This document shows, piece by piece, positions 59,418 through 64,000 of a DNA stretch of 64,000 nucleotides. The position numbers and the translations under genes are program-made. The stretch spans positions 7,626,001 to 7,690,000 of the forward strand of contig NZ_CP133771.1 in NCBI RefSeq assembly GCF_031348265.1, in the 5' to 3' direction. Below the pieces are notes generated by a model. That model worked only from the letters and a program-made list of their open reading frames with translations, searched no databases and was not told the DNA's origin. The DNA comes from Streptomyces collinus (lineage in GTDB: Bacteria; Actinomycetota; Actinomycetes; Streptomycetales; Streptomycetaceae). The first letter of the stretch is position 1; each line of letters starts with the position of its first letter.

Positions 59418-61658
59418 ATGTCTCACCTACGCGCCCCGGCCGCACGCGCAGACCGCCGTGAGGGCGGGCGGCACGGACGGCCCGCCGTCCGCACCGCAAC
59501 CGCGTTGCCCGAAACAGACATACGGCCCCAGCTGATGCGTCTGGCGGTGCTGCCGCCGGTCGCCGTCGCCCTCAGCGGCTGCGCCGCCGTCCTCTTCACC
59601 GTCCGGTCCACCGGAGCGCGGCCGGGCCTCACCCTGTGGGCCGTGCTCGGCGGCGCGGTCTTCGTGGCCCTCGTCGGCATCGCGGTCGCCGCGATCGCCG
59701 CCAACCGGGCCGCCCGGTCCGTGCACGACCGCATCGGTGTGCTGCGCCGCAGCACCGCCCGGCGCGAAGCCGATCTGCGCACCCTCGTCGAGACGCTGCG
59801 CCGCGGCGACGGGCCGCCCCCACTCGCACCGCAGAGCCGGCCCGACGGCACCGCCGAGGACGCCGACGACTTCGACCTCCTCTCCGCCGACCTGTCCCGC
59901 GCGCACGAGGGCGCCGTCACCGCCGTGGTGCAGGCCTCCCAGCTCTCCAGCCAGGCCGGCAGCGAACAGAAGCTGGAGGTGTTCGTCAACCTCGCCCGGC
60001 GCCTGCAGTCGCTGGTGCACCGCGAGATCTCCATTCTCGACGAGCTGGAGAACGAGATGGAGGACCCCGACCTGCTCAAGGGGCTCTTCCACGTCGACCA
60101 CCTCGCCACCCGCATCCGCCGCCACGCCGAGAACCTCGCCGTGCTCGGCGGGGCCGTCTCCCGCCGCCAGTGGAGCAACCCGGTCTCCATGACCGAGGTG
60201 CTGCGCTCGGCCATCGCCGAGGTCGAGCAGTACTCGCGGGTCAAACTGGTGCCGCCGATCGACGGGCAGCTGCGCGGCCACGCCGTCGCCGACGTCATCC
60301 ACCTCCTGGCCGAACTCGTCGAGAACGCCACGGTGTTCTCCGCCCCGCACACCCAGGTCCTGCTGCGCGCCAACCTCGTCACCTCCGGACTCGCCGTCGA
60401 GGTCGAGGACCGCGGACTGGGCATGCCCCTGGAGGAGCAGACGCGGATGAACGCGCTGCTCGCCGACCCCGACCAGGTGAACGTCGCCCGGCTCCTCGCG
60501 GACGGCCGCATCGGCCTGTTCGTCGTCTCCCAGCTCGCCCGGCGGCACGGCATCACCGTCCGCCTCCAGAGCAACATCTACGGCGGAGTGCAGGCGGTGC
60601 TCGTCGTGCCGCAGGCGCTGCTGGGAGCGGAGCCCGGGGCGGGGACGCCCGGGGGAGCGGGGCAGCCGGCGACCGGAGCGGCCGGTACGGGGCATCCAGC
60701 CGCACCGCGGCGGCCGGGCGGGCAGGCCGGGCAGGCCGGGCTGCCTGGTCCGAACGGGGCCGACAGGGGTCCCGGCAGCAGCACCGGTCCGGACGCGTCC
60801 AGAGGGCGATCCCCGGTCGGGGACGCTGACTTCGGGGTCTCCTCCGTGCCGCTGCCCGCGTCCGGAGCATGGCCCTCGGCGGCCCCGCTCCCCGCTCCCG
60901 CGGCGTACCGAGGGCAGGACCGGGAATCCGAAGCCGGCCCGGGTGGGAGCGTGCAGGGCGGCCGGCCCGCGCCCCTGCCCGTGCGCGCGGCCCGTCGAGA
61001 GCGCCCCACCCCCGCCGAGGCACGGCCCGGTATCAGTCCCGACGACCGGCGGGTCCTCGCCGAGAGCGTCACCGAGCCGCCCACCCTCCACAACGGCACC
61101 GTCCGCGGCACCATGGGCAAGCCCCAACTGCCCCGCCGCCGCGCCCAGGAGCACATCGTGCCCCAGCTGCGTGACGGCCCGACGCCACGCCAGGATCCCG
61201 AGCACCTCGTGGGACACGACCCCGGACTGATGGCGGCCTTCCAGCGCGGCATCAGCCTTGCGGAGGCCCAGCAGAGCATGGAGGCCGGGAGCACGGAGTG
61301 GGGCGACACGTCGTCCGTCCACACGGAGTCCGCCCCCATGGCGTCCGCGCACACGGAGGTCGCCCACATGGACTCCTCCTACACGGACTCCGCGCACACG
61401 GAGGTCGCCCACATGGACTCCTCCTACACGGACTCCGCGCACACGGAGGTCGCCCGCATGGACTCCTCCTACGTGGACTCCGCCCACACGGACCCGGCAG
61501 CCACGGGCTCCACCCACAGGGACCCGATGCCCGTCCGCCCGGTCCACGTCGAGGCGCTCCCCTCGGAGCTGTCCCCCTCGAACATGCCGACGCCCGGGGC
61601 CCGTTCCGACCACCGCACGACCACCACCCGGCAGGACGGGAGCGCACCCGCCGGATGA
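59418..61658 (+). CDS. cvnA: conservon sensor CvnA (nitrate/sensor-kinase-like ATPase)
   Basis: A 746-aa membrane protein of the conservon type. Two membrane segments (LAVLPPVAVALSGCAAVLF and LTLWAVLGGAVFVALVGIA) flank a very short extracellular loop. A helical region (HREISILDELENEMED) and a GHKL ATPase domain follow: N-box ELVENATVFSAPH, G1 VEDRGLGM, G2 GRIGLFVVSQLARRHGI. The C-terminal 250 residues are low complexity (Pro/Gly/Ala) and include three 15-aa repeats. Conservon sensors lack a normal phosphoacceptor histidine and work with CvnB-D. ATG at 59418 has GAGGA upstream; the longer open frame is discussed separately. Its stop can overlap an upstream start of cvnB (ATGA). Confidence 0.9.
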   Translation: MSHLRAPAARADRREGGRHGRPAVRTATALPETDIRPQLMRLAVLPPVAVALSGCAAVLFTVRSTGARPGLTLWAVLGGAVFVALVGIAVAAIAANRAARSVHDRIGVLRRSTARREADLRTLVETLRRGDGPPPLAPQSRPDGTAEDADDFDLLSADLSRAHEGAVTAVVQASQLSSQAGSEQKLEVFVNLARRLQSLVHREISILDELENEMEDPDLLKGLFHVDHLATRIRRHAENLAVLGGAVSRRQWSNPVSMTEVLRSAIAEVEQYSRVKLVPPIDGQLRGHAVADVIHLLAELVENATVFSAPHTQVLLRANLVTSGLAVEVEDRGLGMPLEEQTRMNALLADPDQVNVARLLADGRIGLFVVSQLARRHGITVRLQSNIYGGVQAVLVVPQALLGAEPGAGTPGGAGQPATGAAGTGHPAAPRRPGGQAGQAGLPGPNGADRGPGSSTGPDASRGRSPVGDADFGVSSVPLPASGAWPSAAPLPAPAAYRGQDRESEAGPGGSVQGGRPAPLPVRAARRERPTPAEARPGISPDDRRVLAESVTEPPTLHNGTVRGTMGKPQLPRRRAQEHIVPQLRDGPTPRQDPEHLVGHDPGLMAAFQRGISLAEAQQSMEAGSTEWGDTSSVHTESAPMASAHTEVAHMDSSYTDSAHTEVAHMDSSYTDSAHTEVARMDSSYVDSAHTDPAATGSTHRDPMPVRPVHVEALPSELSPSNMPTPGARSDHRTTTTRQDGSAPAG
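61350..61484 (+). repeat. three 45-bp tandem repeats within cvnA
   Basis: Units at 61350, 61395 and 61440 encode HTEVAHMDSSYTDSA, the same again, and HTEVARMDSSYVDSA. The first two are identical at DNA level, so the copy number is probably unstable between strains. They lie in the Ser/Thr/His-rich tail of CvnA. Confidence 0.92.
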
Positions 61659-61726
61659 CCACCCCCCTTCCCACCCCCACCCCCAGCGCTCCCGCAGACC
61701 TTCGTACCCCAAGGAGTCGATCCACC

Positions 61727-62158
61727 ATGGCGAGCGATGCGCCGACCGCCCATGTTTCCGATCTCGACTGGCTGATGAGCGGCCTCGTACAGCGCGTACC
61801 GCACACGAGCGCCGCGGTGCTGCTGTCCTGCGACGGCCTCGTGAAATCCGTGCACGGCCTCGACCCGGACAGCGCCGACCACATGGCCGCCCTGGCCTCC
61901 GGCCTGTACTCCCTCGGCCGCAGCGCCGGAGTCCGCTTCGGCGACGGCGGCGACGTGCGGCAGGTCGTCGTCGAACTCGCCTCAACCCTGCTGTTCGTCA
62001 CCACCGCCGGCTCCGGCACCTGCCTGGCCGTGCTCGCCGGCCGTGACGCCGACGCGGCCGTGCTGGGCTACGAGATGGCCATGCTGGTCAAGAGCGTCCG
62101 CCCCTACCTGGTGACCGCTCCCCGGCAGTCCGTCGAATCCCCGGCGATGAGGCCTTGA
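61727..62158 (+). CDS. cvnB: conservon roadblock/LC7 protein CvnB
   Basis: A 143-aa roadblock/LC7 domain protein. The block DLDWLMSGLVQRVPHTSAAV and the end VLGYEMAMLVKSVRPYL are typical. These proteins regulate small GTPases; here the partner is CvnD. ATG at 61727 has AAGGAG 10 bases upstream; an in-frame ATG at 61655 overlapping the cvnA stop would add 24 residues of Pro/Thr-rich sequence. It stops where a TTG/GTG start of cvnC begins. Confidence 0.9.
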   Translation: MASDAPTAHVSDLDWLMSGLVQRVPHTSAAVLLSCDGLVKSVHGLDPDSADHMAALASGLYSLGRSAGVRFGDGGDVRQVVVELASTLLFVTTAGSGTCLAVLAGRDADAAVLGYEMAMLVKSVRPYLVTAPRQSVESPAMRP

Positions 62159-62160
62159 GC

Positions 62161-62532
62161 GTGACGGCGGCCGGTGACGGGCCCTGGCTCGACGACGCGG
62201 CCGGGCGGCTGGTACGGCCGTTCACGGTCAGCAACGGCCGCACCCGTCCGACCGTCGCGCTCGACCTCGTGTCGCAGGTGATGGCCACCGGGGCGACCCC
62301 CCTCGGCTATCTCGGCCCCGAACACGCGCAGGCGCTCGAACGGTGCCGGGTGCCCGTCGCCGTCGCGGAGGTCGCCGCCCATCTCACACTGCCGGTGGCC
62401 GTCACCAAGGTGCTGCTGGCGGACCTCGTCGACTGCGGGGCGCTGACCACCAAGCCCCCCGCGTTCCACCACAACCCGACGGACCGGGCCCTTCTGGAGG
62501 CAGTGCTCGATGGACTACGACGACAGCTCTGA
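62161..62532 (+). CDS. cvnC: conservon protein CvnC (DUF742)
   Basis: A 123-aa protein of the DUF742 family, a winged-helix-like domain found only in conservons and related operons. The blocks RLVRPFTVSNGRTRP and VAEVAAHLTLPVAVTKVLLADL are characteristic. GTG at 62161 has GAGG 8 bases upstream; a TTG at 62155 overlapping the cvnB stop is the alternative. Its last 23 bases overlap cvnD. Confidence 0.9.
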   Translation: MTAAGDGPWLDDAAGRLVRPFTVSNGRTRPTVALDLVSQVMATGATPLGYLGPEHAQALERCRVPVAVAEVAAHLTLPVAVTKVLLADLVDCGALTTKPPAFHHNPTDRALLEAVLDGLRRQL

Positions 62533-63139
62533 CTACACCGACCGACCGGGCCACGGCGCCGATCCGTTCCCCACCGCGCTGAAGATCCTGGTGGCGGGCG
62601 GGTTCGGCGTCGGCAAGACGACCTTCGTCGGCGCGGTCAGCGAGATCGCGCCGCTCAGCACGGAGGAGCTGCTCACCACCGTCAGTGCCGCGACCGACAA
62701 CCTCGACGGCATCGAGAACAAGGTCGAGACGACCGTGGCCATGGACTTCGGCCGCATCACCCTCGACCCGGAACACGTGCTGTACCTGTTCGGCACGCCC
62801 GGGCAGGAGCGGTTCTGGTTCATGTGGGACGAGTTGTGCGCGGGCGCGCTCGGCGCGGTCATCCTCGCCGACACCCGCCGGCTGCAGGAGTGCTTCGCTG
62901 CCGTCGACTTCTTCGAACAGCGCGGCCTCGGCTTCATCATCGCCGTCAACGAGTTCGACGGCGCCTACCGCTACGACCCCGAGGAGGTGCGTGGTGCCCT
63001 CGACCTGTGCGATGACGTGCCCGTCGTGTGCTGCGACGCGCGGATCTCCAGCTCCGGGGTCCAGACCCTGCTGACCCTGGTACGCCATCTCATCGCCCAT
63101 ACCCCGGCCCCCGCGACGGAGTATGGCGCCCACATGTGA
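62510..63139 (+). CDS. cvnD: conservon GTP-binding protein CvnD
   Basis: A 209-aa small Ras-like GTPase. P-loop GGFGVGKTTFV, switch-II/G3 block FGTPGQERFWF, and the G4 position reads NEFD rather than NKxD, as is usual for conservon GTPases. ATG start inside cvnC (23-base overlap). In conservons CvnA-D form a membrane-associated signalling complex compared to eukaryotic G-protein-coupled systems; targets are mostly transcriptional or developmental. Confidence 0.93.
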   Translation: MDYDDSSDYTDRPGHGADPFPTALKILVAGGFGVGKTTFVGAVSEIAPLSTEELLTTVSAATDNLDGIENKVETTVAMDFGRITLDPEHVLYLFGTPGQERFWFMWDELCAGALGAVILADTRRLQECFAAVDFFEQRGLGFIIAVNEFDGAYRYDPEEVRGALDLCDDVPVVCCDARISSSGVQTLLTLVRHLIAHTPAPATEYGAHM

Positions 63140-63199
63140 CCCCTTCACACCGCCACGGAGTTCATATATGACGCAAGCCCACTGCCCAGGAGCTCGCCC

Positions 63200-63772
63200 A
63201 TGACCTACGACCCGCCGCGCCCGGCCGGTCGTCTGCTGCTCACACCCGAGGACAAGGAGGCCCCCGCCCGCACCCGCCGTCTGCGTCGACTCGGTCTGGG
63301 GGAGCGCCCCGAGCCCGCACTCGACACCTTCGCGCACCGCCTCGCCGAGCTCACCGGGGCGCCGTACGCCATGGTCAACCTCCCCGACGAGCACGGGCAG
63401 TTCTACGCGGGCCTGTTCGTGCCGGCCGTCGCGCCGGTGGTGCGCAGCGACGGCACCAGCCCGTGCCTCGGCCGTGCCCTGCCCCGCGATCACGGCTTCT
63501 GCCCCCATGTGGTGGCACGCCGCAAGGCCCTCGTCCTGGAGGACGTCGGCGACTATCCGCGGTTCGCGGGCAACCCGGTGGTCGACGAGTTCGGCATCCG
63601 CTCCTATCTGGGGGCGCCGCTCATCGACGGCACCGGACTGGTGCTGGGCACGGTCAGCGTCGCGGACGTCGAGCCGCGCCCCTGGGGGAAGCCCGGCCTG
63701 ACGGCGATCAAGGAGCACGCCGCGCTGCTCGTCGTGGAGCTGGAGAGCCGGGACGGCCTGCCGCCCTACTGA
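63200..63772 (+). CDS. GAF-domain protein of the conservon
   Basis: A 190-aa protein with one GAF domain (about 40-185): DTFAHRLAELTGAPYAMVN, then DHGFCPHVVARRKALVLED and YLGAPLIDGTGLVLGTVSV. GAF proteins bind small ligands or sense redox state; C and H in DHGFCPHVV are candidate ligands for heme or metal. ATG with CAGGAG upstream, 60 bases after cvnD. Several Streptomyces conservons carry such an extra sensor gene at the end. Confidence 0.85.
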   Translation: MTYDPPRPAGRLLLTPEDKEAPARTRRLRRLGLGERPEPALDTFAHRLAELTGAPYAMVNLPDEHGQFYAGLFVPAVAPVVRSDGTSPCLGRALPRDHGFCPHVVARRKALVLEDVGDYPRFAGNPVVDEFGIRSYLGAPLIDGTGLVLGTVSVADVEPRPWGKPGLTAIKEHAALLVVELESRDGLPPY

Positions 63773-63946
63773 AATCCGGCGCGGGACCCGGGGGGCGTGA
63801 AGGAAAGCTGCGGCGGCGCTTAAGAAATCCTCGATGGACCGGTGCGCCCGCCGTACGGCAGATTTCAGTGCGATCCCACTCCTCTCCCGGCCCAGGGGTT
63901 CCTTCGGCATACCCGGAGCCGGGACTCACCCCCAGGAGCCGTAGCG

Positions 63947-64000
63947 GTGAAGGCGCTGGTCAAGCAGAAGGCGGAACCCGGGCTGTGGCTCGCGGACGTC
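63947..64000 (+). CDS. tdh: threonine 3-dehydrogenase, 5' end only
   Basis: GTG with AGGAG 8 bases upstream opens 18 codons reading VKALVKQKAEPGLWLADV up to the window edge. The start is that of zinc-type L-threonine 3-dehydrogenases, which oxidise threonine to 2-amino-3-ketobutyrate. The call rests on this short N-terminal match only. Confidence 0.65.
   Translation, partial: MKALVKQKAEPGLWLADV

Overview
The window is a high-GC actinobacterial chromosome segment, almost certainly from a Streptomyces. Indicators are very strong G/C bias at third codon positions, many GTG and a few TTG starts, dense 4-nt stop/start overlaps, a conservon (multi-gene GTPase/roadblock/sensor cassette), a hopanoid operon, and a single gene carrying the rare TTA codon. 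From memory the gene order resembles the S. coelicolor region around SCO6731-SCO6799; this was not checked against a database. I see no rRNA, tRNA, CRISPR, insertion sequence, phage or integrase genes.

Layout. 1-3296: fatty-acid beta-oxidation pair (thiolase end, FadB) with a convergent MerR-type regulator. 3515-15338: transport and catabolism: an AnsP-like amino-acid permease, an arginase-family hydrolase, an exported M1 metallopeptidase, an overlapping pair of exported peptidases (X-Pro dipeptidyl-peptidase and M14 carboxypeptidase), a BCCT osmolyte transporter, a D-amino-acid oxidase and an unrecognised protein with the TTA codon. 15368-24451: an ABC-F ATPase, a glycolipid-binding-like protein, Tex, a 41-aa small protein, an SCO6745-family protein, a GlxA-type regulator next to a DJ-1/PfpI protein, a crotonase lacking both usual glutamates, and a stand-alone HATPase. 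24475-27413: isopentenyl-diphosphate isomerase, a CDF metal exporter and a GalE epimerase.

27691-34749 is a tightly packed seven-gene operon: CDP-alcohol phosphotransferase with a large N-terminal extension, nucleotidyltransferase, glycerol-1-phosphate-dehydrogenase-like enzyme, second CDP-alcohol phosphotransferase (lacking the last motif aspartate), family 2 glycosyltransferase, and a TagGH-type ABC exporter. It reads as a complete make-activate-transfer-export pathway for a phosphate-containing envelope glycoconjugate whose structure I cannot name. It is the best candidate for an undescribed system here. 35047-47973 is the hopanoid operon: two short ORFs plus hpnC, hpnD, hpnE, a polyprenyl synthase, shc, hpnG, hpnH, ispG, dxs and an HpnO-like aminotransferase. 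It carries its own precursor-supply genes; idi lies 10 kb upstream.

48038-58540: an XRE-cupin regulator with a twin operator and a downstream 39-aa membrane protein, a protein phosphatase, a GH36 alpha-galactosidase, a LysM-M23 peptidase behind a c-di-AMP riboswitch, a Tat-exported DUF6250-like protein, an SGNH hydrolase, a Leu/Phe/Val-type dehydrogenase with a TetR regulator and a candidate operator, and an MBL-fold hydrolase. 59418-63772: conservon cvnABCD plus a GAF protein. The window ends in the first 18 codons of a threonine dehydrogenase.

Two arrays of G-rich 24-bp tandem repeats (6123-6314 and 59007-59270) lie 53 kb apart. Each is in the long leader of the gene that follows it, G-rich on that gene's coding strand.
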